A program made the translations under genes and the position numbers. Positions 1 to 6,180 of a stretch of DNA of 32,455 nt are shown here, in pieces. Positions within the stretch are counted from its first letter, which is position 1, and every line of letters begins with the position of its first letter. Source of the stretch: Soonwooa sp032062245. Its GTDB lineage: Bacteria > Bacteroidota > Bacteroidia > Flavobacteriales > Weeksellaceae. The stretch spans positions 1-32,455 of the forward strand of contig NZ_DAMBQF010000029.1 of assembly GCF_032062245.1 (NCBI RefSeq). The letters are read 5' to 3'. The notes under the pieces are model-generated. The model was not told the DNA's origin and searched no databases. It saw only the letters and a program-made list of their open reading frames with translations.

Positions 1-77
1 AAAATTGTGTTAATTATTTTAACATTTGTTGCACTAGATTTCTGAAACGGCGATAAAATGTCGCATAACGGAAAAAG

Positions 78-244
78 TATTGGCGAAGTGCGGGCTTAAT
101 TTGAACGAATGTTCAAGTTCAGACCAAATGGAGCCGATGCTTTTTCAGATTGTCTAAATTATGAAAAAAAACAATATGAAAAGCAGCGGCGGATAAATAT
201 TTCTGCTTTTTCTATTTTATATTTAACCCCGCATTTTGTCAATA
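78..244. repeat. Long imperfect inverted repeat with internal hairpins
   Basis: Positions 78-99 can pair with 223-244. Of 22 positions, 18 are Watson-Crick and three more are G-T pairs when the plus strand is folded, leaving one C-C mismatch. The arms share the core TGCGGG(G/C)TTAA. Inside the 123-nt loop are a perfect hairpin (TTGAAC, loop GAAT, GTTCAA, 101-116) and a second stem, GAAAAGCAG around 178-186 with CTGCTTTT around 203-210. Another small hairpin, GCGA/TCGC, lies just outside at 50-64. The outer arms continue weakly (TAAC on both sides). The element abuts the 3' end of the gene at 250-1383. It could be a transcription terminator complex, a structured RNA or a recombination site; the arms do not show the integron core GTTRRRY, so I do not call attC. 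Confidence 0.5.
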
Positions 245-249
245 TAATG

Positions 250-1383
250 TTAGCTGTAGTACTTTTTTGAGATAATTTCCTTTAATTTAGATTTATTTAT
301 ACCACCTCCAGTTTGTGAAATATCTCCAATTTTTTCCAAAGAATCTATTATTTTATTTTCTAATAGTGTCTTACCTATTAAGTCTTCAAAATTTTGTTTT
401 ACACGTTTATATCTAAAAAAGACTTCCGTATCATCAGATAACTTAGATTTAATTAACTGAATTTTTTTATTAAAATAAAATGGTAAGGTGGATTCTACAA
501 TTTTTTTGTAGTTCTTTTTACCTAAAGTTCTATAATTTAATTTTGTGTCTTTTTCATTTAGTGCATAAGGTGAAATGTCAATTATTAATAAACCAATCGA
601 ATTACAAGTTTTTATAAAATCTTCTTTATCTTTTATTGATATTCTTAAAACTTCCTCCAAGTCACTTTTATAGAAGAATTGAGATAGGTTAGTTTTTGGA
701 TTGTAGATGTACTTTTTATTTTTGCCCCAAAGTGGAGCTTCCGCAATCATTATGTAATTTATTTTTTCTATTTTTTCAAGATTTTCTAACCAAATATTTT
801 TTATTTCATCGAATGAGGTTTGAAGGTAAATAAGGTCATTTTTGAAATATTCATCATATCCGTTATCTTGATAAAATGATTTTATTATTTTTTCAATTTC
901 GTAATTTTCAAAATTTTCATTGGAATTACTTGAATATCTGACTGCTTCTTGTTGACTTAAATACAGTTTTTTTCCCAAAGAAGTTTTCCAATATATTGTT
1001 GGTCCAAAATAATCAGCAAAAGCATATGGTAATTCTTCATCTTGTAAAATTTCTAGCATATTTTTAAACCATTGTACATATTCTTCATTTTTTCCTAGAC
1101 ATGTTGTTAAAAATTCTTTATTTTCCTTTATGAAAACCTCTGTTAATTCACTAAGATCTAATTGTATTTTTTCAATAGATACATCAAATTTGTTTTGTAA
1201 CCAATTTGATACGATAATATCAAAATCTTGATTTTTTTCTGAAGAAGTAAAACTACATCTCCAGTAAACTCCTGAAGATGATAAAGAAGGTATTACTTTT
1301 AGATTTTGATAGCCTTTTGCATGCAAATTTTTCGCAATAAATAAAATTTTTTGCATGTTTAGCATGTATAAATTAGAACTCAT
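250..1383 (-). CDS. Hypothetical protein, 377 aa
   Basis: I do not recognise this protein. It has no signal peptide and no membrane segment, so it is probably cytoplasmic. It is rich in Lys, Asn and Ile and is very AT-rich, like accessory DNA. Around residues 215-285 there are two short stretches, IMIAEAPLWGKNKKYIYNP and LLIIDISPYALNE. They recall the spacing of the substrate-binding strands of the uracil-DNA-glycosylase superfamily, but this is only an impression and no catalytic motif is certain. ATG at 1383 is used as the start; ATG codons at residues 7 and 10 are alternatives. It is transcribed away from the IS110 element, whose left end begins only about 46 bp upstream of the start, so its native promoter may have been separated from it. 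Downstream it runs into the inverted-repeat element at 78-244. Confidence 0.6.
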   Translation of the reverse strand: MSSNLYMLNMQKILFIAKNLHAKGYQNLKVIPSLSSSGVYWRCSFTSSEKNQDFDIIVSNWLQNKFDVSIEKIQLDLSELTEVFIKENKEFLTTCLGKNEEYVQWFKNMLEILQDEELPYAFADYFGPTIYWKTSLGKKLYLSQQEAVRYSSNSNENFENYEIEKIIKSFYQDNGYDEYFKNDLIYLQTSFDEIKNIWLENLEKIEKINYIMIAEAPLWGKNKKYIYNPKTNLSQFFYKSDLEEVLRISIKDKEDFIKTCNSIGLLIIDISPYALNEKDTKLNYRTLGKKNYKKIVESTLPFYFNKKIQLIKSKLSDDTEVFFRYKRVKQNFEDLIGKTLLENKIIDSLEKIGDISQTGGGINKSKLKEIISKKYYS

Positions 1384-1428
1384 TTTCGTGGGATAAATTG
1401 TTTTAACAGAGTGTTTGTGTCATGTCCT

Positions 1429-1437
1429 AAAATAGGT
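1429..1437 (+). repeat. Left copy of 9-bp direct repeat at IS110 end
   Basis: AAAATAGGT, matching 2936-2944. It sits in CCTAAAATAGG (1426-1436), which is itself nearly palindromic. A third partial copy, AAAAATAGG, lies inside the left end at 1479-1487. It is probably the core/flank of the IS. Confidence 0.45.
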
Positions 1438-1505
1438 TGACTGTTTGTGGTTAATATTTAGGATTTGTTTTACGATTTAAAAATAGGAATTTTTGTTTTT
1501 AATGT

Positions 1506-1569
1506 CGGAATAAAATTTGGGAAAATTTCATTCGCTTTTTCCAGTCGATTTTCCCACATTTTATTACCG
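1506..1569 (+). ncRNA. Large hairpin in IS110 left end (candidate bridge-RNA domain)
   Basis: Positions 1506-1526 pair with 1548-1569, giving about 20 bp broken by one mismatch (T1517/C1557) and one bulged A (1566), closed by a 21-nt loop (1527-1547). The inner 9 bp TGGGAAAAT/ATTTTCCCA are perfect and the outer part is AATAAAAT/ATTTTATT followed by CGG/CCG. IS110-group elements are known to encode a bridge RNA in the non-coding end upstream of the transposase, with internal loops that read target and donor DNA. A stem this long at this place fits such an RNA, but I could not identify the guide loops. Confidence 0.35.
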
Positions 1570-1680
1570 GTTTTTTCAACAACAACATCATGCAGATTTT
1601 TTTCATAACATTTATAAATGTGTTTATTGAACTCCTTTAGATTTGTGACAAGAAAAGAGATAACTTTAAGATAAAGAGAA

Positions 1681-1747
1681 AAGTGTTTAAGTAAACTAAT
1701 ATTTACTCAGAGTTTTGGCTCATAATTCGATTTAGACTTAAACACTT
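1681..1747 (+). ncRNA. Second hairpin in IS110 left end (candidate bridge-RNA domain)
   Basis: A perfect 12-bp inverted repeat, AAGTGTTTAAGT at 1681-1692 and ACTTAAACACTT at 1736-1747, encloses a 43-nt loop. It ends 96 nt before the transposase ATG. The large loop on a perfect stem is the general shape expected of a guide loop domain in a bridge RNA. The assignment rests on position and shape only. It could instead regulate transposase translation. Confidence 0.35.
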
Positions 1748-1843
1748 CTTATCATAAACTCAGATAGAAATTCGGGTTTAAAACCCATTATAAAGGAGTT
1801 GAGCTCTTAATAAGTTTCTCTTTAAAATCTTAAAATCAAAGTT

Positions 1844-2821
1844 ATGGAAAAAGTTTTTATTGGAGTAGATGTTAGCAAATTTACATTGGATTTATTTGTA
1901 AAATTTAACAAAACGGAAAAGCATTATCAAGTTAAAAACAATGTTAAAGAGATTAAAAAGTTTCTTAAATCGTTTCAGGATGAGGGCAGCACGGTTATTG
2001 CGATGGAAAATACGGGGCGTTATAACTTTGCTTTGTATGAAGTTTTAGAATCAACAAAAGTGTCTGTTTATGTGATGAATGCACTACACTTGAAAAGAAG
2101 TTTTGGCTTGGTTAGAGGCAAAAATGATAGTATAGATAGCCAGAGGATTTGCACTTTTATTGAAAGAAACTTCATGGATCTTGAACTTTGGAATGCCAGT
2201 TCAATCGAAATCCAGAAGCTAAGCCTGTTAAATGCCGAACGCAGACATCAAGTGAAAATATGCGCAGGCTTGCGAAATCAGCATAAAGATGCAGAAAAAT
2301 TAAAAAACATTGCCTATAAAGACGTTACAAAGCTAAACAAGCAATTGATTGTGACTTTAGACAAGCAAATTAAGGGTATTGAAAACAAAATTTTAGAACT
2401 CATAAATTCCAATGAACAATTGAAATCACAGTACGAGCGCATACAAAGTATTCCAGGCGTAGGAAAGGTTTTAGCAACATTAATGATTATAAAAACCAAA
2501 GGATTTTCAGATATACAATCTGCCCGAAAAATGGCTTTTTACGCAGGAGTTGCACCATTTGAATACAGTTCAGGTAGTTCTATTTATCGAAAACCGAGGG
2601 TTTCTACAATTGTGGATAAAGTGCTGAAAAAAGTATTGCATTTGGCGGCGCTCAGCTCGATAAGATTAAAATACGTCCTTGCAATTTACTTTCAAAGAAA
2701 AGTTGCGGAAGTAAAAAATAAAATGTCTATACTCAACGCAATTAGAAACAAAATTATACACAGAATATATGCTTTAATAAAAAACGAATCCGTGTATAAT
2801 TTTAATTTGCATGTGTCATAG
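1844..2821 (+). CDS. IS110-family transposase (DEDD recombinase)
   Basis: This 325-aa protein has the normal length of IS110 transposases. The N-terminal RuvC-like DEDD domain is visible: the first acidic residue in GVDVSKFTLDLF (near residue 8), the glutamate in AMENTGRYNF (near 55) and the paired aspartates in KNDSIDSQR (near 95-98). A coiled-coil stretch follows at about 150-190. The C-terminal Transposase_20 domain has the helix-hairpin-helix-like QSIPGVGKVLATL (about 202-214) and YAGVAPFEYSSGSS, which holds the conserved serine region (about 233-247). The reading frame is full length, so the enzyme may be active. It would act with an RNA guide encoded in the 5' non-coding end of the same element. 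The start is ATG 1844; no good upstream alternative exists. Confidence 0.95.
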   Translation: MEKVFIGVDVSKFTLDLFVKFNKTEKHYQVKNNVKEIKKFLKSFQDEGSTVIAMENTGRYNFALYEVLESTKVSVYVMNALHLKRSFGLVRGKNDSIDSQRICTFIERNFMDLELWNASSIEIQKLSLLNAERRHQVKICAGLRNQHKDAEKLKNIAYKDVTKLNKQLIVTLDKQIKGIENKILELINSNEQLKSQYERIQSIPGVGKVLATLMIIKTKGFSDIQSARKMAFYAGVAPFEYSSGSSIYRKPRVSTIVDKVLKKVLHLAALSSIRLKYVLAIYFQRKVAEVKNKMSILNAIRNKIIHRIYALIKNESVYNFNLHVS

Positions 2822-2935
2822 AAATCCTTCAGATCCTGAAAACTTTTTTGCGATATTGATTTGTTGTTTCATTACAATAACAAACTGTTTTTTCGGATTT
2901 CTTTTATCAATTGATTTTTACAATCCACAAACACA

Positions 2936-2944
2936 AAAATAGGT
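2936..2944 (+). repeat. Right copy of 9-bp direct repeat at IS110 end
   Basis: AAAATAGGT, identical to 1429-1437, lies 2 bp outside the CCACAAACA arm of the subterminal inverted repeat (2925-2933). It marks the likely right boundary of the IS. Confidence 0.45.
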
Positions 2945-3013
2945 CCGACCAAGATATCTTTCTATAGCTTTTGTTTTCTCCACCAATCCATAAGAATTCC
3001 ATCTACCATATTT

Positions 3014-3043
3014 AAAAAATCCATCAAGAGCGATGGATTTTTT
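3014..3043. terminator. Strong bidirectional hairpin terminator
   Basis: AAAAAATCCATC (3014-3025) pairs perfectly with GATGGATTTTTT (3032-3043) around a 6-nt loop. The A and T tracts allow termination in either direction. It separates the IS110 element from the crp-like gene. Confidence 0.75.
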
Positions 3044-3106
3044 GGTTTCAATAGATTACATTTGGAGTCAACAATTCTTTTGTTTGCAATTTAGAATGAT
3101 AAAAAT

Positions 3107-3670
3107 ATGAGTGAGATTTTAAGACGTCAAATTGAGAAAATTACGCCATTAACTGACCAGGAGTTCGAGTACATCCTGTCTCATTTTACCTTGAAAAAAT
3201 TTAAAAAGCATCAGATTTTAATTCAAGAAGGAGATACCGTAAAAAATGATTATTTTGTGATCAAAGGTTTGTTAAAAGCTTCTTACCTGAACAAAGAAGG
3301 GAAAGAGCACATCATGCAATTTGCAATGGAAGATTGGTGGATTACCGATTATCAGGCGTATTTTAATCATACTGAAGCTGCTTTTACCATTGATGCATTA
3401 GAATCTACCGAAGTACTTACTTTGTCTCTACATAACCGAGAGAAACTCTGTGCAGATATGCATAAAATAGAACATTTTTTCAGGAAAAAGTCTAATAATG
3501 GTTATATCGCACTCCAAAGAAGAATTTTGTCTCTGCTGAATAGCAATGCCAAAGAACGCTACGAACAATTTATTTCTCAATATCCCACACTTTTACAACG
3601 ATTGCCCAAAACATTAATCGCTTCATATTTAGGTGTTTCCAGAGAAACTTTGAGTCGGCTTTCGGTGTAA
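3107..3670 (+). CDS. Crp/Fnr-family transcriptional regulator
   Basis: This 187-aa protein is a typical Bacteroidota Crp/Fnr protein. An N-terminal cyclic-nucleotide-binding-like beta barrel occupies about residues 10-120 (LIQEGDTVKNDYFVIKGLLK and FAMEDWWITDY are recognisable), followed by a dimerisation helix and a C-terminal helix-turn-helix (LIASYLGVSRETLSRL, about 170-185). It ends right after the recognition helix, a few residues earlier than many relatives but within family range. Bacteroidota members commonly do not bind cAMP, so the ligand is unknown. ATG 3107 is chosen because an upstream ATG runs into a stop at once. Immediately after its stop codon lies a TGTGA-N6-TCACA palindrome. 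It is followed, 99 bp later, by the DJ-1/PfpI gene, which it may regulate together with itself. Confidence 0.9.
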   Translation: MSEILRRQIEKITPLTDQEFEYILSHFTLKKFKKHQILIQEGDTVKNDYFVIKGLLKASYLNKEGKEHIMQFAMEDWWITDYQAYFNHTEAAFTIDALESTEVLTLSLHNREKLCADMHKIEHFFRKKSNNGYIALQRRILSLLNSNAKERYEQFISQYPTLLQRLPKTLIASYLGVSRETLSRLSV

Positions 3671-3706
3671 TGTGATGTAGGTCACAAGAAAGTTGTGATG
3701 TAGGTC
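3671..3706 (+). promoter_or_regulatory. CRP-like operator: full palindrome plus half-site
   Basis: Positions 3671-3686 read TGTGATGTAGGTCACA, an exact TGTGA-N6-TCACA palindrome of the type bound by CRP-family proteins. The first 13 bases, TGTGATGTAGGTC, are repeated exactly at 3694-3706, 23 bp later, or about two helical turns, placing both on the same DNA face. The second copy lies directly upstream of the promoter of the DJ-1/PfpI gene. Binding by the adjacent Crp/Fnr protein is inference. Confidence 0.65.
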
Positions 3707-3709
3707 CTG

Positions 3710-3738
3710 TTGTTTGTGGGGAGCTGCATTTACCTTTG
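3710..3738 (+). promoter_or_regulatory. Bacteroidota-type promoter of the DJ-1/PfpI gene
   Basis: TACCTTTG at 3731-3738 matches the -7 consensus TAnnTTTG. TTG at 3710-3712, 18 bp upstream, is a suitable -33 element. The operator half-site ends 3 bp before it, which would suit activation. Confidence 0.6.
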
Positions 3739-3769
3739 CACTATCAAATCATTAAAAATCAATAGTAAA

Positions 3770-4552
3770 ATGAATCACAACAAGTTTTTATCCAAGATTA
3801 TTTTTTTAACGGGTTGTATTCTTTTTTTAGGGATTAATATGATCAATGCACAAACAATAAAATCTAACAAAATGAGCAAAAAAGTATTATTCGTGGTTAC
3901 GAGCCACGACAAATTAGGAAACACTGGTGAATCTACTGGTTATTATTTAGGTGAAGTTACACATCCTTGGGCTGTATTGGTAGACGCTGGTTACGAAATA
4001 GATTTCGTGAGTCCAAAAGGTGGAAACCCGTCATATTATGGAAATACTCCAGATGATAAGGTTAATGAGAGATTTTTGGCAGATGAATATTATCAAAATA
4101 AAATTCAGAACACCATGACGCCTTCAGAAGTAAATCCTGATGAATATGTGGGGATCCTTTATGCTGGAGGTCACGGTACAATGTGGGATTTTGCAGATAA
4201 TGAAGAATTGGCAGTAATCGCACAAAAAATCTACGAAAAAAATGGAATCGTTAGTGCGGTTTGTCACGGTCCTGCTGGATTGGTGAACATTAAACTCAGC
4301 AATGGAAAATACTTGGTAGATGGCAAAAAAATCAATGCTTTTACCAACGAAGAAGAAGCTGCTGTGAAATTAGATGAAGTGGTTCCATTTAGATTAGAAT
4401 CTAAATTAATAGAACGCGGAGCCAAGTTTGAAAAATCTGGTTTATGGCAAACTCACGTTACCGTAGATGAAAGAGTTGTTACAGGACAAAATCCTCAATC
4501 TGCTCATGCAGTTGGCGAAGCTGTTTTAGAAGAACTTAAAAAACTTCAATAA
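3770..4552 (+). CDS. DJ-1/PfpI family protein, exported
   Basis: This 260-aa protein has an N-terminal signal peptide (residues 1 to about 27, hydrophobic core IIFLTGCILFLGINMINA) followed by a class-I glutamine-amidotransferase-like DJ-1/PfpI domain. The nucleophile elbow AVCHGPAGLVN carries the conserved cysteine, and an upstream glutamate lies in GESTGYYLGE. GGHGTMWDF is the loop typical of the Hsp31/glyoxalase-III-like branch. Family members act as glyoxalase/deglycase or chaperone-type stress proteins; which applies here is not known. A frame-open TTG at 3710 would add 20 residues, but it overlaps the promoter. The ATG at 3770 begins a proper signal peptide and is preferred. A second internal ATG (MSKKVLFVV) would give a cytoplasmic form. 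The gene is monocistronic and ends in a strong terminator. Confidence 0.9.
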   Translation: MNHNKFLSKIIFLTGCILFLGINMINAQTIKSNKMSKKVLFVVTSHDKLGNTGESTGYYLGEVTHPWAVLVDAGYEIDFVSPKGGNPSYYGNTPDDKVNERFLADEYYQNKIQNTMTPSEVNPDEYVGILYAGGHGTMWDFADNEELAVIAQKIYEKNGIVSAVCHGPAGLVNIKLSNGKYLVDGKKINAFTNEEEAAVKLDEVVPFRLESKLIERGAKFEKSGLWQTHVTVDERVVTGQNPQSAHAVGEAVLEELKKLQ

Positions 4553-4562
4553 TTAAGAATAC

Positions 4563-4590
4563 AAAAGAGACTGTTTTTAGTCTCTTTTTT
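4563..4590 (+). terminator. Rho-independent terminator after DJ-1/PfpI gene
   Basis: AAAAGAGACT (4563-4572) pairs with AGTCTCTTTT (4579-4588) around a 6-nt loop, followed by a T tract. Confidence 0.85.
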
Positions 4591-4678
4591 TTGCGCTAAA
4601 TTGAAATTTTCTTTGAACAAATAAGATAGATTCTGTTTACATTTCAAAGGTTTAACCTTTCACAAAATGATATAAAAA

Positions 4679-4710
4679 AAATGGAGCTGGGGAAATTTCT
4701 GGCTCCATTT
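4679..4710 (-). terminator. Terminator of the ABM monooxygenase gene
   Basis: On the minus strand AAATGGAGC (from 4710) pairs with GCTCCATTT (to 4679) and is followed by a run of T (plus-strand A tract 4672-4680). It lies 30 bp beyond the stop codon of the gene at 4740-5033. Confidence 0.75.
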
Positions 4711-4739
4711 AACTGTATTAAAAATTTGTGTTCGGTTGC

Positions 4740-5033
4740 TTACTTTACTGCAAGTAGATCTACCATTTCAAGTACAGGTTCTTTAGCAAGTAATTCAGAA
4801 GCATTGGCCATTAATGCCTTTGCAATCTCACCATTCAAGTGAGCATCTCTTGCATCTGTAGTCCCGAACGTATCGAATATACCAAAAGTAGAAGGGCCGA
4901 TTTGTAAAGCATACCATCTTACGGTTCCTGGCTCACCTTCCGCAAGCGGTAGAGCTGACTTTAGGAATTCCAATACGTCATTTTCTTTACCCGGTTTTGC
5001 TTCTACTCGAGCTAATATTGCAAACTTTTCCAT
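4740..5033 (-). CDS. ABM-domain putative quinol monooxygenase
   Basis: This 97-aa protein has the length of single-domain antibiotic-biosynthesis-monooxygenase (ABM) proteins. These are dimeric alpha+beta barrels that oxidise quinone-like or related substrates without a cofactor. The start FAILARVEAKPGKENDVLEF is the first strand and helix. EPGTVRWYALQIGPSTFGIFDTF gives the central strands, with the W/Y and F residues that usually line the pocket, and the C-terminal strand is VLEMVDLLAVK. There is no signal peptide. The gene stands alone, with its own -7 box and terminator. The substrate cannot be told from sequence. Confidence 0.85.
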   Translation of the reverse strand: MEKFAILARVEAKPGKENDVLEFLKSALPLAEGEPGTVRWYALQIGPSTFGIFDTFGTTDARDAHLNGEIAKALMANASELLAKEPVLEMVDLLAVK

Positions 5034-5080
5034 GATTTAAAATTTTTATGTTATTAAGAGTGTTCTTCAACTCTTTATAA

Positions 5081-5088
5081 CAAAAATA
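5081..5088 (-). promoter_or_regulatory. -7 box of the ABM gene
   Basis: Minus-strand TATTTTTG fits TAnnTTTG. No -33 element at the usual distance is obvious. A 6-bp inverted repeat, AAGAGT/ACTCTT (5056-5061 and 5070-5075), would fall in the 5' leader. Confidence 0.4.
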
Positions 5089-5378
5089 AGTTTTCTTTAT
5101 CAAACTAAAAATACAAGAGATGTTAAATAACGTTAATGTTAATTATCGAAAATCAACCAATTTTATAATGTTTTCTCCCATTAGAATTTGTTCATCACAA
5201 AATAATTCATCCGACCAGCTAAAAATCCGCCTACTAATCTTATTTTTTTTAAGAATTTTTCTTAATGCTCTTTAAAATAATTGAGAATAACATTAAGATT
5301 ATTCCACAATCCTAAAAGTATATTCTTCGCACGACAAACCAATTGAATGGTATAAAATTAAACTAATTCGTTAAATAA

Positions 5379-5421
5379 TAGTCTAATTGTTTACTTTGTT
5401 TAAAAATACATATTATATTTG
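5379..5421 (+). promoter_or_regulatory. Promoter and degenerate TetR-type operator of the decayed crt cluster
   Basis: TATATTTG at 5414-5421 fits the -7 consensus. TAGTCTAATTGTTTACTT at 5379-5396 matches 13 of 18 positions of the perfect palindrome at 25643-25660. It begins 35 bp before the -7 box, compared with 36 bp in front of ribA-crtI. AATACA/TGTATT (5406-5411 and 5421-5426) forms another inverted repeat around the -7 box. The rest of the 460-bp gap between 5034 and 5493 shows only AT-rich DNA and short stretches open in some frames, with no gene I can support. Confidence 0.45.
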
Positions 5422-5493
5422 TATTCTAAAATGAGTTAAAAAATACGACAAGCTACTTCCATCGTTACCGGAAATTTATAACAAAATGAAAAA

Positions 5494-5607
5494 ATGGAAT
5501 TAATACGCTTACTCAATAAACTCGATGATTTTCATCAACAGATTTATGATAGAAATATTGATACGGAGAATTTATTGGAAGAAGCATTTAAAAATTTCAA
5601 AAAATGA
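5494..5607 (+). CDS. Small ORF, 37 aa, upstream of the crtI stump
   Basis: This is a short open frame starting MELIRLLNKLDDFHQQIYDR and ending in KNFKK, predicted to be helical and charged. Its stop overlaps the ATG of the crtI remnant (ATGA), an arrangement typical of translationally coupled genes. I do not recognise it. It may be a small leader gene or the last part of a gene that preceded crtI before decay; a frame just upstream (VKKYDKLLPSLPEIYNKM, ending near 5501) also looks protein-like. Confidence 0.35.
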   Translation: MELIRLLNKLDDFHQQIYDRNIDTENLLEEAFKNFKK

Positions 5608-5720
5608 AAAACAAGATTGCCATAATAGGGTCAGTGTTTTCCGGATTGTCAGCTGCTGCTTATGCGGCAAAAGCGGGTCATGAAGTTCATGTTTTAGAAA
5701 ACCTCTTCAACAAAAATTAA
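5604..5720 (+). pseudogene. crtI remnant: first 33 codons of phytoene desaturase
   Basis: The 38-codon frame reads IAIIGSVFSGLSAAAYAAKA then GHEVHVLEN. It aligns with the start of the intact CrtI at 26356 (VVIIGSGFSSLASACYMAKA then GYEVTVLEK). After residue 33 the desaturase is gone, and five unrelated residues and a stop follow one base before the crtZ start. Even the FAD-binding GxGxxG motif is damaged (GSVFSG). About 450 codons of crtI and all of crtB are missing between this stump and crtZ, consistent with one deletion. The stump cannot be functional as a desaturase. Its retained reading frame may only help translation into crtZ. Confidence 0.85.
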
Positions 5721-5721
5721 A

Positions 5722-6180
5722 ATGAAAATAGTAATTGTTATACTTGTTTTTATACTGATGGAAGGAGCTACCTGGCTTATTCATAAGTATATTATGCACG
5801 GATTTTTATGGGTTTTACACCGAGATCACCACGACCATAGCAACGATGGCGAATTAGAAAAAAATGATTGGTTTTTTGTGATTTTCGCAATCCCCACTAT
5901 TGCGCTGATGTATTTTGGGTCATTAGAAAATTTCAATTATTTGTTTTTTATCGGCTTGGGAATTATGCTTTACGGCATGGCTTATTTTTTTGTACATGAT
6001 ATTTTTATTCATCAACGGATAAAGTTTTTCACACACACTAAAAACGCTTATTTTTTAGCACTTCGCAGAGCACACAAGCAGCATCACAAACATTTAGGAA
6101 AAGAAGAAGGAGAATGTTTCGGGTTTTTATATGTGCCGTTGAAGTATTTTAAAATGTATTTTAAATCGGCTAAATCATGA
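5722..6180 (+). CDS. crtZ: Beta-carotene hydroxylase, CrtZ type
   Basis: This 152-aa integral membrane di-iron hydroxylase of the fatty-acid hydroxylase superfamily converts beta-carotene to zeaxanthin by 3-hydroxylation of the ionone rings. The histidine clusters that bind iron are complete: HKYIMHG (about 21-27), HRDHHDHS (about 33-40), HDIFIHQR (about 93-100) and HKQHHKHLGKEEGECFGF near the C-terminus. Hydrophobic segments lie at 1-20, 51-68 and 70-92. It starts one base after the stop of the crtI stump and overlaps the lycopene cyclase gene by 4 bp. It is a diverged paralogue of the gene at 29138. With crtI and crtB lost here, its substrate could come only from the second cluster. Confidence 0.93.
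   Translation: MKIVIVILVFILMEGATWLIHKYIMHGFLWVLHRDHHDHSNDGELEKNDWFFVIFAIPTIALMYFGSLENFNYLFFIGLGIMLYGMAYFFVHDIFIHQRIKFFTHTKNAYFLALRRAHKQHHKHLGKEEGECFGFLYVPLKYFKMYFKSAKS

Larger units (their letters stand above)
1429..2944 (+). mobile_element. IS110-family insertion sequence, about 1.5 kb
   Basis: The element carries one DEDD transposase gene (1844-2821), a long left non-coding end of about 400 nt and a short right end of about 120 nt, as in the IS110 group rather than IS1111. The proposed ends are inferred. A 9-bp direct repeat AAAATAGGT occurs at 1429-1437 and 2936-2944. Just inside lies a 9-bp inverted repeat, TGTTTGTGG at 1442-1450 and CCACAAACA at 2925-2933. After each direct repeat the sequence remains similar (TGAC versus CCGACC). 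IS110 elements usually share a short core with their target rather than making long target duplications, so the exact boundaries within the repeat cannot be fixed from one copy. Confidence 0.6.

Noticed and set aside
78..258. Integron attC site or cassette array
   Set aside because: The inverted arms lack the GTTRRRY/RYYYAAC core boxes, no integrase gene is near, and only one such element is present.
3710..3769. Longer form of the DJ-1/PfpI protein starting at TTG 3710
   Set aside because: It would place the -7 box inside the coding region and hide a clear signal peptide that begins at ATG 3770.
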